Shown in pieces: positions 21,631-34,900 of a DNA stretch of 64,000 nt; positions within the stretch are counted from its first letter, which is position 1; every line of letters starts with the position of its first letter. The notes below the pieces were generated by a model. That model saw only the letters and a program-made list of their open reading frames with translations, was not told the DNA's origin and did no database searches. The stretch covers positions 22,766,501 to 22,830,500 of the forward strand of contig AP031351.1 of the NCBI GenBank assembly GCA_037833965.1, read 5' to 3'. Source of the DNA: Marchantia polymorpha subsp. ruderalis. Its lineage: Eukaryota > Streptophyta > Marchantiopsida > Marchantiales > Marchantiaceae. The translations under genes and the position numbers were made by a program.

Positions 21631-24600
21631 CTTGCAGACAATAAATCTACATTCTTGATGTACTTTGTTTATTTGAAAACTACTATGAATTTTGAATCGC
21701 GCTATGACACACTATCATCTTTAAATTTTGTAGGTTTCTACAAGCATTGTTAGTGTGATCCTTGTTGATCTGTTTAAAAACAATTTTATTACCAGCCTCC
21801 TTAATCATTATGCTATGTCATTTATCGTTTGAAACTAAAGTATTTGTAAATACTTGAGCCTTGAAAAACATGATTACTGATGATGATCTGATAATTATCA
21901 ATCATACTTGAAATTTTTTTTGCAACCAACCTCATAAAACTTCATGATGGAATATGTTATAACAATATTTTTTTATTTTAGTTGCCTTATACTGAAAATT
22001 ACTGTGTAATAATTTCAAATAGATAATAATAAAATTATCACACAATATTTTACTGCCATTTCCTTGAAAATAATAGTACAAGATAAATGACAACACTTTA
22101 AAAAACAACTTTAGACTTTAAAGTATGAATTGTTCAAGACTATAAAGCATGATTATAGATATTTGAATGTCACATAGAAAGCAAAATCAATAGACTTGAT
22201 AGTTTTGAAATCAAACTTTTTTTTTGGAACAAATATTTTTAGTTATAATTAACCTTGACAAAATATTACGCTGTAAAATAATAGCCTGCTAATTTTGATT
22301 TGTTAGTGAAAACTGAAATGTCTTGAAGTAAACAATGTGAAAAAAATTGAAAGTTTATATATTTATGAAATCAAATCAAACAGAATGAAAGAATTTTAAA
22401 ACAATTTTTGAATGTTAATTTCTATTGTTTAATTTGTTTAAATCATACATTTTTATTAACTAAGAATGTGTTCAGAATTTTCTTAAGCATTAAAATATTT
22501 TATATATTCATATTAAAAACACTATTTATACATTGATTCTACTTTGCATTACTTAATTAATGTTAAATATTAAAAATTAGCTTTATTTATGAAAAATTTA
22601 AATATTTAAAAATAAAATCATGTTAAATATTGATTCAAACACTTGCAATCTGAAATATAATCATGACTGCTACATTTTTGAAGTTGTAATAGTATAATGC
22701 TTGTGCCAATATGTGTTTTAAAAATAATTTTTATCATAGTTCAATTTATAAGGTTTGGAAATTTTTTACCTTGGAATGGAAAGTTAAATTGATATGATAA
22801 GTTGAAAAGATTTTAAAATTTTGATATTATCACAACTTAAAACTTGAGATTGATGATGATGACATAATAAAAATTCTTAAAATAGTATTATGATTCATTG
22901 GTTATATAAAACATTGATTACAAAGAACTAAAGAACTTTGTAAATTTAGCTTAAGATATTTATATGCAAGTCAAAACTCAAATTATGAAATGTGAAAAAT
23001 ATATAAAAAAGCTCAACACATGATAGGGATAAGAATAATTTGAAGCACACTAATTCTTGAAGCTGAAAGTATATTCTTTACTTGGAATAGATGAATTTTA
23101 ATTTTTGTATAGTTGGGTACAGTACTTTGTACATATCTTCACTCTATCATGGCAGACATATGCATGCTTTTTGTTATGCATTAGCATTTTGATAGCATAT
23201 ATGCAGACATGCTTATATCAATCAGTAGACTGAATTACCTAAATTAATTTAATTTAGTCTCATCATGAAAGTGAATTTAGGCTAATTTAGATTATTGTTA
23301 GTTTTATCTAAAGAAACTCTTTCAAATGTCATGCATGTCAAGACAACTCCGTTGAGACCTAAGATAAAAGTGCCAACATAATTTAATCTTTTTCAGTAGA
23401 AAGAAACTTGTTAACAAAAGAAATAACTGCATCTTTATTCAGAAACAATCTCATAAATTGGATTCAAAGCTAAACTGAGTAAAGATGATCGTCAAAACGA
23501 TCTTGATTGCTGGAATTGTGGCTACTATTTTTTTATAAAAGTGCTCCATAAGAGGTCAATAGAACTTATCACTTTTAGTGATAATTTCACGACGGGTCAA
23601 AGAAATGCGATTTTACACAACGCAAAAAACTTAGATTTCTAATAAATATGCTTCCAAGCATTTCATGACATTGTCCATCCACATCTCACCATCTTTGCTA
23701 CAAAGTAATCTTTAGCATTTAAGATTCATCAGCAGAGTTGTCAGCTTGTTCATTTATTTGGATCAACGGTGCACATCAAACAACTCTCTCCATTCGAGTT
23801 TACAATAAGTTTGAGTTCTTGAGAGACGTGAAGTCCCCTTTGCACAAGGTCTACCAATTTTTTTTCAATTTGAATCATATCTCTTATTGTGCCCTGCACT
23901 GAGTTTGATCAGACTTTTGCTTCCAATTTCCACAAGTGCGGCTAGCATTTCCTCGGTAAGAGGGCAAAAATCATTACACGTTCGTGAACTTATCACTAGT
24001 TGTGACAACTTGAAATGTTTTTTAACCAGATAGCAGTCTCCTCAAAATCTAGCAGATTTCTCAAGAAGAGAGAGTCTGATCTTCGTACTCTTCAAACACT
24101 AAAAATATGCTTGAAATAATATGGCAAAAAACCAAGGGTAATGAATGAGTACTAAGCACCATGAGAATGGATGATATAAAGATGTGGTCTTGGTGTAAGT
24201 TGCCTAAACCTTGGATGTCGGATATGATAGCGGGGTGTGAATCTCAAAGATACAATATGGTGTCTTTGATGAATAAGATAACACCCCATTCAGATCATGT
24301 GTATAAAGGAAGCATACAATATTAGCATTAATTTAGTACACAAAGGGAAAAACATTTAAGTAATTTAGGCTGCGCCTGCATATGTGCGTTGCACAACAAA
24401 ATACGATAAACTCTGCAAATGTGAAAAGAATTTGGTGATGCTTACTATGTATCTCCAATAACCACATATTCGGTCAATTCACCTGTAGTCATGTTAGGAC
24501 TGCAACTGGATACATACACCAATTAATGAACAATATTTTTCTCTCAAACCGTTGCTTTATGTTCCATGTGCATATTGTTTAGTACTCTTGTTAGATTTTC

Positions 24601-24640
24601 ATTGCTCTTTCACCCTATGTATTTACCTTGTTAGTCTCAC
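21631..24640. other. AT-rich intergenic DNA, no gene seen
   Basis: Low-complexity AT-rich DNA to about 23.0 kb, then mixed DNA to 24.6 kb. No open frame of note and no recognisable retroelement motif on either strand. Confidence 0.5.
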
Positions 24641-25756
24641 GTTATAAAAGATATGGGAAAGAAGAGATAGATATGTACACACATCGATCTTCACTTCCAG
24701 AAAACTTTTTTCTGCACTGGATTTCGATGGAGAATATGATGTCGGAATCCTTTAGAACATTGGTCAGAAGTCCATCAACATTAAGGATACGTTCTGTCTT
24801 AGTTTCTTCCACTCACGAGTTAGAGAATAGCTTCTCAACCCGGTGATCGAAATGTCATCATTCTCATAAAATCCACGTATCAGGTCATGGTAGAGTACTT
24901 TCTATGGATCTCCATGAGGATCATAATCAGAAGATGCAAAGTTGGCAGTTGGCAGCTGCCACGTCAGAAGGACCGTCCCCACAGTTCTTCGTACGACGCA
25001 TTTTACTGCCCGACTGTCATTATTCCATGGCTGTATGTATGAAACCCGGTAGGTTGCAGAATCGTTCACACAACGAGTCTCGATGACCTGGTAACCAACC
25101 AGGCAGCCGGTTTCGAGTATTCTGGGCAGCCAGCTCGTGATAAGGTCTCGTGCGGGAAGACGCCGGCGGCCATTATTATTAGGCGGGGGCTCATACGAAC
25201 GCAGCGCGCTGAACACTGGGCAGGGAGTGAAGGCATGCCACTCCTGCACGTTGTTCGTGCACTGGGAGGTCGAGCGACTGATGAAACTCGTGCCGGGGCA
25301 TGCGAGACGGCGAGGTGGCCCAACAAGTCGTTCAGACTGGGCAGCGGATGAGGAGATTCTGAGCACATTCGCTGAGGATTTGGACGTTTGTCCCCACCAC
25401 GCGGCGCCGAACTCGAATGTCGAGTCGGAAGGCTGGTGCTCGGATTGGTGAGGCGCGGTGAAAGACGGCGCTCCGACATCTTGGCCTACTTCTGGGGATA
25501 GATCGCATGTTGGACCCCCTGTCACGGCACAGATATCTGCTTCGACATCTTATCTCATGTCTCATGTCCGCTTCGTGAAGCTCGGGCTTTGCGCATCGTT
25601 TCGCTGAGCCCAATCTCGTCGAAGCGATTCTGTCTCCTATCCTCGGAGGGAGAGTGTAAGAGCAAGAACTCCTCTGAGCTCTGCACTTTGTGGCACTGAG
25701 GCTGGGCGGGAGTTGCTCGTCGCTGGAGATTCGAGCTGACGAGCTGGTGGAGCAAC
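24641..25756. other. Upstream region of the condensation-like gene
   Basis: From about 24.9 kb the GC content rises sharply, which fits a promoter and a long 5' leader for the gene starting at 25757. Frames on both strands (for example 24902-25525 - and 25137-25451 +) are open because of the high GC; they overlap each other and look like no known protein. Confidence 0.4.
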
Positions 25757-27349
25757 ATGACAGTTGCAACTGTGGCATCCGCCGCGGACGATGCGAAGGG
25801 CTTACATGCTCCTCGTGCAGACGAGGGCGCGTTGACAGAAACCGCGGAGGACATAGTTGTCGATAAAGCGGTGCTGGAAGGATTGCACAGCAGAACTATG
25901 GGTGACACGGAGCACAATTGGTGTCGAGCAGTTGGTAGTGGAACTGGGATCACCGTTCTAGCCGTGCTCTTCTCTCGCCCGGTCGAAGTTTCGGCCCTGC
26001 AGCGTGCTGTCGATTCTTTGCAGATCCGACATCCGAGATTGCGCTCTGAGTTGGTTTGGATTGAAGGTAAGCCAGCCTTCCAAGTCGGCGATTCTTCACA
26101 TGTCGAGGTTGAGGTTATTGATGCTCGCAACGAGAGCTCAGCCAGAGGGTCTTGTGAGGAAGTGAAGGAGGAGGTAGACGAAATGCAGGATCAAGAGGAC
26201 CGACACTGTGGAGATATGCAGGACGCAGAAGAACATGATTGGATGAATCATGTTGAAAGCGAGCTGAACACCAATCTATGGCCAGAACAGCACCATTCCC
26301 TGGCTCCCCAGAAGATGTTGGTGGTGCGCCTCTACTTACGACCGAGGGACTATTCTCTTCTCGTTTTCCGAGTGCACACGGCTGTCTGTGATCGGGTGGC
26401 TGCAGCCACATTGCTGGTTGACCTTCTGAGAGCGATGCGCCACTGTCCACCTCCGAGTCCGCTCCTTGAAGATGATTATGAATCGAGCCCCGTCCTGGTT
26501 GATGGGGAATCGTTGTCCGATTCGGCAGAAATGCGACTGATGTCGGTGGAAGATGCAATTCCGCCCGGCCAGGCCAACAAGCCCTTCTGGGCTCATGGAA
26601 TTGACTTGCTAGGGTATTCGCTGGGTTCAAGACGACATGCCCTCCTACCGTTTGATAATCCTATGGAGCCTCGACGCTCGAAAGTCATCCATTCTGTCCT
26701 TAGTGTGGAGCAGACGCAGCAGCTCTTGGCAGTATGCCAGAAGGAGAACACCAACATTTATGGAGTACTTTGTGCAGCAGGACTGAAGGCCGCTGCAATA
26801 ATGAAGCAGCTTGCGAGGAGATCAGAACATTATGCCCTCTGTACATTGATTGACTGCCGTCAGTACCTGGAACCGAAGCTACCGCAATCGGTTGTCGGTT
26901 TTTACCATTCTGCTCTCATGAATACTCACCATGTGAATGAGGTTACTGATTTCTGGGAATTGGCACGAAGATGTTCAACTACCCTCGAGAACGCAATGAA
27001 AAACAGGAAACACTTTACAGACATGGGAGATCTCAACTTTCTCATGTACCAGGCTATTTCACACCCAGCGTTGACACCATCATCATCTATGCGAACATCC
27101 CAGCTGGTGCTGTTCCGAGATCCAATTCTGGTTCAAATGGAGGACTTGGCCAAAGAAATGGGCGTTGAGCATTATCTTGGGTGCTCGTCGATTCATGGAG
27201 TGGGGCCAGCCCTTGCTATGTTTGATTCTGTCAGGAAGGGAGCTCTTCATATTACAAGTATATATCCTTCACCATTGTATAGCCGAAGCCAGATCCGGAC
27301 ATACGTGAGCACTATGCTGGAATTAATGGTGCATTCAAGCCAAAAATAA
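25757..27349 (+). CDS. Plant condensation-like / CAT-fold acyltransferase-type protein, 530 aa, intronless
   Basis: A single frame from ATG 25757 to TAA 27349. After a 45-residue variable start comes RTMGDTEHNWCRAVGSGTGI (about 46-65), the opening strand of the two-lobed chloramphenicol-acetyltransferase fold shared by BAHD, NRPS condensation and PapA proteins. LQIRHPRLRSEL (about 88-99) is a further family mark. The usual catalytic HHxxxDG site reads HTAVCDR (207-213): the second, catalytic His is Thr and the Gly is Arg. The C-terminal lobe (about 300-525) includes LIDCRQYLEPKLPQSVVGFY (364-383), like the C-terminal domain of PapA. An acidic insert (about 133-170) separates strands of the first lobe. 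From memory, flowering-plant relatives also carry HTxxCDR, so this may be a conserved non-classical family; its substrate is unknown. No signal peptide or membrane segment is seen. Confidence 0.75.
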   Translation: MTVATVASAADDAKGLHAPRADEGALTETAEDIVVDKAVLEGLHSRTMGDTEHNWCRAVGSGTGITVLAVLFSRPVEVSALQRAVDSLQIRHPRLRSELVWIEGKPAFQVGDSSHVEVEVIDARNESSARGSCEEVKEEVDEMQDQEDRHCGDMQDAEEHDWMNHVESELNTNLWPEQHHSLAPQKMLVVRLYLRPRDYSLLVFRVHTAVCDRVAAATLLVDLLRAMRHCPPPSPLLEDDYESSPVLVDGESLSDSAEMRLMSVEDAIPPGQANKPFWAHGIDLLGYSLGSRRHALLPFDNPMEPRRSKVIHSVLSVEQTQQLLAVCQKENTNIYGVLCAAGLKAAAIMKQLARRSEHYALCTLIDCRQYLEPKLPQSVVGFYHSALMNTHHVNEVTDFWELARRCSTTLENAMKNRKHFTDMGDLNFLMYQAISHPALTPSSSMRTSQLVLFRDPILVQMEDLAKEMGVEHYLGCSSIHGVGPALAMFDSVRKGALHITSIYPSPLYSRSQIRTYVSTMLELMVHSSQK

Positions 27350-28980
27350 GTAGAGCTTGAGTCTAGTTTGTATATATCTATCATATATTAAGCATATCAT
27401 AACTCTGACCAGGGGTAGCCAGACCGAACTTTCGAGCCTGTCGGCTGATGTGTGTAATGCTGCGTAGTCGGTTAGAGTGAGTCATTGATCCTTTTCCTTC
27501 GACATCTTCAGCTGTTATCATTAATTTTTTCTCCATGTACTGCTGATGGAAGAGAACCGTATCACCATTAGAATGATTATGCCTGTTGCAGTCCTGTTTT
27601 TCTGGTATATTCAGAACTGCCAGCTCCTTGATGAACTCTGCTTTTTAGTTGGTTCAGATTTCAGAACACTCTAAGAAGTGTATCTTCCGATTAGGAATGT
27701 CACTACGAGACCCTACCAACAATTCCAAGTGGTTTCAGCACGATACCACGCAAGCTCTGTTATCGCAGGATAGTCCTTGTCTCATCGTGTTTGTCTAGAA
27801 TCTGCCGACTGCAGGCCCGAGTATCGCATTTGTTTTTCGTCAAAGAGTGTGATTGTTAAGTAGTTTCTGATTGTCGAGAAAAGGTGGACAACCAGTTGGC
27901 GGAATTCAGCTCCAATCGATACAGGGTATGGGTCCCATGCCGGCAGGTGCGCACGCCTCTCGTACATGTAGAAAATTCAACAGCTCGGCGGAAACTAACA
28001 TGACTTTGATATCTGTAGAGAACGAAGGTATCTCGTTTCGCTTGTATACCTGTGATGAAGACAGGCGATGCGAAACAGAAGCTTCGTTAAAACATATGGC
28101 TGCAGGACGAACTGCAGGATCACCAGCGATTCTTTCAGAAGAACCTGAGAGAGATAACTTACTCACTTGGTAGTTCATTGAACAGTTGGCTTTGGACTTC
28201 GTTAGTAAACCTACGAACTGAAATGCAAGGGGGAACAAGTTTTGTGGTGTTTTAGTCCTTTCAGTGAAATACAGGAAGGGTCTGCCAGAGGTTTCTTATC
28301 TACTCACCCTAATCGACATGCGAAACAGATTGTGAATCAGTAGGTTGAAATCCTATTGCTTGCCGTACACGCAGTCCTCTGTCCCTCAATGCTCTGTATG
28401 ACCTCACGGATTTGAAGCATGGCATCAACACAGCACCATGGGGATCTTCAGATCAAGCATGGGGATGTTTGGATCGTCAGATCAAGCACCAGATGCCTGT
28501 CGATCATCAATTACGGAACGACCACTTGAGTCCAAGATCGTTAATCCAACTAGTTATAAGAAACAGTTCTTGCTCAACGACATAGCTACGACTAAGTGAT
28601 TCTATACGTTTCTTCTTTGACAGACTAAACAAATCCCCTAGTCATGAAATTTGCAACGCCAGATCCGTCGCGAAAACCATGACTCAGATCGAGAAATATG
28701 TTATCTCCTTTTGTTGAATTTCGTCTGTCCAGTATTTGAATCAAAACCGACAGGATCGTGTGCACAATCGGAAGCACTTCAGCGAAGCGTACAATTCATG
28801 TATATTCCACAGTCATGACTATTTTCGCACTTGGCATCTGATTTTGCAAACTCTTATTACTGAGTTGCTGGATTTGACACCCCGATAAAAGATATACATA
28901 CACCAACGTAAGATAAACTTGGTAAAATTTCACATTAATAATGTACATAGAAAGTGTTTGATAATAAGTGTTTTGCTTCA
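27350..28980. other. Region downstream of the condensation-like gene, no gene recognised
   Basis: Probably 3' UTR, then intergenic DNA. Overlapping frames at 27871-28173 (+) and 27906-28238 (-) lie opposite each other and neither has a family match. A small direct repeat with the unit CATGGGGAT...CAGATCAAG occurs at 28437-28486. Confidence 0.4.
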
Positions 28981-31900
28981 TTCTGTATCAGCAATACATC
29001 ATGCAGCATCTGGAAATTACAAGGAATTAATGCATAATCTAAATAAATCATGATAGTTATGAAAACTAAATAAGACTAATATTGAGGACATTATAATGAA
29101 GACATATATACTTTACAAACTTGGAGTTATAATAATAAACAACTTGTAATAATAATCAACTTCTAATACATGCCACTGTATACTAATCACATGAATTTTA
29201 CAGTTTAATTGTCTGTATTGTTACAGTTTATATTGTCTTTTCATATATACAAATTAGTGACAAAGATGGTACAAATAAGATTAATAAGTCTGTCTTATTC
29301 TTTCATGTATAAAATAGTTATAAAAATTTGAAGTTTTGTTGTATTTTTGTAAAATTATTTTGTGCTTGATTGTTGTAACAAATCACAAGTCATTTGAACA
29401 TGGATTTTTTTTTTTTGGAATTGGGAATCATTTTCAGATCTCGTGTCTACAACCAAAAAATTATTTATCCATCACATATCAGTCAGATTATGTAGGGGTT
29501 TAGGGTTGTGAGATGCTTATGCATTTTAGATAATTAATTAATCAAATATGCAATTTGAAATACAATTTTTGGATTATATTCAAATTGTATCACAAATCTA
29601 TATCAAATTGATTCAATGATATAACCTTCGAGTCTAATAATATCTCCACGGAAAAAAGTTGAAACAAAGATTCTTACGAGAGTAAGAATCTTCATGTAGA
29701 ATAAAAGAAGAAGATTTCTTCCTGTTGGAATCTGCCAAAAGTTCTAGAATTTTATGATTTGGAACAAAAGAAGTGAATATTATAAAATATATACTTCATA
29801 TAATACTAATAATTAATATAATAATATCCTCAATAATATATCCTTAATAGCCAAGATTAAATATGTGATGTTGCAATCAATCAAATATAAAACAAGCTCA
29901 TGTTATTGGATTAATGACCTGATTGAATACTGACGAAATATGATAACATTTCATATAATATTTGATAATTCTAAATTTTTTGATACAAATTTTTTTTATG
30001 TAGTAAAAAACCTCAATATAAAACATGCATGAACTTAGTTTTAGTGATAAAATTTGATGTTCTTACGTAAAAATTATATAATCTCCAAATATTATAAATA
30101 TTGATTCACTTTATTTCGTGTAAGCACATGCAATAATAATGCTTTAAAAGATGTAAATATATATGCATATTTATTTATTTTACAGATGATTTTTATATTC
30201 ATTACATTCACAACAGATTGTTTTTATTCTTGTAATTAAGTGAATTGTGAATTGTTTTAATATGAAATTGCTATAAGCTATTTCAACAACTATCATAAAC
30301 AAGAAATATTTTGTAATTATCTCATTTAATTGAAAATCAATATCAAGCTAATTTTTTATTTTATTTGCGTTATTCAATTCCAGTGCTTAATTTTTACCTA
30401 TAAATTATTTCAAAGATATTTTTCAAAATTAAAAAAAAAACTATGGAAAAAATCTGAATATTTTTTTGAAAAAAATCATATGAAATTTCAGATTTAAATT
30501 TGACTAGAGATATTGAAAACAAATTATGTCAAAAACTTTATATGTATTCATATTTTTTTAAAATTCAGTTTGTAATATTTTTATTTTTTAATAAATATTT
30601 TCAACTTAAATAAAACATATTTTTCATTAAAAAACCTTTTATTTTAAAATTATGTCATAAAACTTTTAGATAAATAAATTATGATCTATTTGTCATCTAT
30701 GTTAGGAATTGTATCAATATTTGATAAAATTAATAACTATGATTGATTGTATTGGGATGAAATCCACAAATGTATAGGAAAAATAAAAAATGTTCTTTGA
30801 CCAACAACTGTGACGTGTTGTAAATTGGTCAAAGTCCTTGGCATCGTCAGGATAAGGGGCTGAAAGCAAGTAGTTCATCTAACCTCTCAATTGAATGACC
30901 CGAGAGGAGGTGAAGATGTCTAATGAAGAATAAGAATGATACATCTTAACTGTGAAGACTTAAGGAGTCAAAATGTGGCACGAAGCACTTAGATGTTCAT
31001 CAAGACTACAACAAAAGATTATTCTTATGGAAGAATAGAGCAATGTTAAGATCATTGCAAAGATGAAAGAAGAATGAAGAGACACCTACTCTAGTGAATT
31101 ATGTATGTGATTCCATTTTCTACTTTTCTGTACCCGTGATATTTATTTAAATCGCAAAGCCTTGAATACGAGTGAAGCGTTAGTTGACTGCATGATGTAA
31201 TCAATGACTCACTACAAGATGTTGTCTACTATTAAAATAATCTTCACAAATGAGCTTTTTTGTCATTGGAGCAAATTTATAAAGTGAAATCAGCACAGTT
31301 CACGTTACGCCGCATCTTGCAAGGATGTAGGTTGGAAATTACTTGCAAGGCCATGACAACAGCTGTCAAATGACTTAGTTTGACTTTATGCATTGAATAA
31401 GTAATAAAATATTGATCTGGTTTTTTGAAAGAAAATATGCAGACTTATATGAATGCGGACATAAGCGAATGTTAACTATATCTACGCATGGATGCGAGTG
31501 ATCCACAAAAAGAAGTCTAGAAAATGGATTTCAACATTGATCTCCAATTCCATGTGTTTGATAATATTTTTCATGGGTGGTTATTGTTTTCAAATGGATA
31601 TGTATGATCATATCTTTCACATGAAGCACATATCTATTAATATTGCTTTTGATCAAGATCTTAACATGTTTGTCATTTCAATATAATGTATTGACATGTG
31701 TTATTGGATTGCGAGAAGAATGCGCATTGAGTAAATTAAATCCACATTAGAGATTACTTGTGCGTCTTTCAAGCACCTATGTCTTCTGATTTTACCTGCA
31801 CATATGTAATTGAGATGGAATCATCTAGATCTAGTTCACTAAATGCAAAGTGTTTGAGAATGAACTAAAGAAAGAATTGACAAATGACATTTATTATACA

Positions 31901-34900
31901 CAACACAATTTTTGAATACATGGGCGCAATTTGAATAGCATGGATGAGGAGATGTTGTTGTTGATGGTTATGTTGAATATTGGTACAAATTTGAAGTAAA
32001 ATCTTGGACTTTACTAGAAAGTTTGGTGTCATGCTTCACTGCACACATGAAGAATTACAAATGCAAGATCAAATTGAGAAAGATAAAACATGTACATATG
32101 GACTCAACAAGCATGCATCAACTTTGACATCTAATGAAGAGTTAAAAGATGGAACATTTGAATTCTTAGCTAGTCTATCATATGAATCTAAAAGCACAGT
32201 AACAATCAAAAGTATAGAAAATCATCCGTTTGATTTAGTTCATCATACTGCTATGGAAATTATGACGATGGTTTTGAAAGTGGAACAAAAAAGTATTTTT
32301 ATTTCTTCTTTTCAAAAAATTGCAAAGTGTTATCAAAATCAATGCGACAATATGAAGACAATGATTGTTTCCATCTCATTCCAATGTTGTTTGTGTGATA
32401 TGACTTCTATTATATGATACTAATTGAATTTTTCACAACACAAAAGATTGTAGTCCAATGGTTGAATGACCGTTGTTCTTGTATCAAATCCAAGATCCAT
32501 CTTATGATCATATTCCAAAGATATTGCAGCCATGATCCCAGATGATATGAGACAAGCGATATCACCAAGGGAACCACAAACTTTAACACATTTCAAATTT
32601 TTTTGCAAAATGAAAAAACTATCTATATATATCAAATATTAGATTGGAATGTTTGAAAAATTATCAATAATCTTTTCAAGTAACCTGTTCTATGGTGTGA
32701 ATATTCCTAAACTATCCATAATTATAAAAAATACAACTCAAGATCATATACTATTGAAGAGAATGGATCTTTTACAAAATGCCAACTCTAGTAAAGTCAG
32801 GAATATATAAATTGAAGTGCACATCAAAAGCTATTCAAAGAAATAGTTATGTTACGAATTGACTTAGCAAAGTGCTATGATTACCCATATTCTCATTCAG
32901 ATTCTATCAAATTTGATCAAGGAGTCATACACAATAAAGTCTAAATAAACTAAAGATTCATGTTCGACTATCTGAGATGAAACACATGATTAATGTGGAT
33001 TTGACTTTCTTTTGCAATATGGGCTTGAAATATTGTTTAAATAAAACTCACTTAGAGATTTGTATCATGCATCATATTAGTTTTTTTATATTGGATTTCA
33101 TTCATAGTTTCAAAGACTTATTTGAGTTGATACAAAATGATGTGTTAAAATATTTCATAAAGCAAGATGAACTAAGAATAGAAAATTATATTTTGACACA
33201 TTCTTTACTGTATTCACACCTTTTTTCTATCCAATTTTAAACAAAATAAATTTAAGTGCGTCTTTTTATCAGCTTAATTAATTTTGTGGACAAGTTCTTG
33301 AGATGTGTGTACTGATTAACCACATTCTCCACACTTGCGTACTTTCACGTTTTAAAATTGAGATTTGTCTTTGGTGATGCTTGTCTTGTGCTTGGATCCT
33401 GCAGGTCTGTCGTGTTTTTTAACCAAAACAAAGATCTTTTGAACTTGCACATCATGCGTATCCATGATCTGATTGAGTTGGACCAGCATAAAAAATTATG
33501 AATCTAGCCAAAAAAAATGTGATTATAAAAAAATACTAGCAATAAGTTGATCTTGATGAATTCATTATCTTTAGTGACATGCTATCATCTCAACATATAG
33601 ACACATTAGTTTTTAAAATATCTAAATTGCTCAATCGCATGTTTTTATATAATCATATTAATCTAAACTAGTGAAAATCAATGAATGTCGATAAAAACAT
33701 GTATATAGTAATAATCATTGGTTGTTTGATAAAAATAATATGAATAAATATGTAGTTAATATTTTCAAGCAATTTAAAAATTGATAATGAAAATTTGTTT
33801 CATAACAAAGAATATGTTGTGTGATATATAATTAGTTTTCATGGAAATTTGCATGATTTACTATGATTAATTTTAAAGACATGTAGATAAATATGTAAAC
33901 CATTAATATTTTATATTATGTTTCCATTTAAACATATGTGTATTTAAAATTTTTCAAATAAGATAAAAAATGATAATGAATCTTTTACCAACATATGATA
34001 AGTTATGTGATTTGCATTAAGATATTATGATAATTTTCACCAAATAATAAATGAAAAAATTGTACAAGTGAATATTTTAGGTCAAACAGATGAACATCAT
34101 CATCATTTGCATCCATCATATGACTTCCAACCAGGGCGATAGACAACTATATCTGTTCAATAGTCCATCTAAAAGTCCATTGGATACAAGACTGCCCAAC
34201 CACCAAGCACATCATACAATTTTGCTCATGTAACCACAACACACACTCCAAGCTGTGAGTTATCACGTGCATCATCAAGCCTCAACTACATCGATACACT
34301 CTCCTTGGTCATGAAGTATGACTTATTACAGACACTATCAAGTGATGTCTGAATCTTGAATCAACGAGTCTTCAACTCTGAACTTCACACTCCCAAACTA
34401 ATACATGATGTTATGTCTAACATCAAGAATTGTGCACCAGAGTCAAGCAAAACTTTAGCTGAGACATACACTTGTCTTGTAGAATTTACAAAGCGAAACA
34501 AATCATTCCAATTGTCCATCATACATACAACTAGGGATAATTTTTTCACGATCTATGATTGGCTAGACTGATAATGATTTCATCCTTGCCGTTGCCAGCT
34601 GCCAAGTTGTCTCATTCCTAAATGTAGACGTTAAGAATTGCTCCCCAATATTTTCCTCGCATATGTCTGCACTTGTAGTAATGACACTTTCACATTCACA
34701 CAACGTTGCTACTACATAAGATACACAGACCAAATCAACCCTAGAGGCCATCTGCTGAGTGGTTGAAAATAATGGAGATTTCATCACTGAAGTAGTCATC
34801 CGCAATACTTAGAACCACAAATGACATCTCTTGTCATTGTAATCCATGTCTTTACCTCTACTACACTTGTCAAATAGAAAAATACTTTCCTCCATGAGAG

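Noticed and set aside
24902-25525. 207-codon minus-strand frame upstream of the condensation-like gene
   Set aside because: Low-complexity Ser/Arg-rich translation of a GC-rich leader; overlapped by other open frames on both strands.
25555-26630. Minus-strand frames of 191 and 171 codons opposite the condensation-like gene
   Set aside because: Shadows of the plus-strand coding sequence, with no motif of their own.
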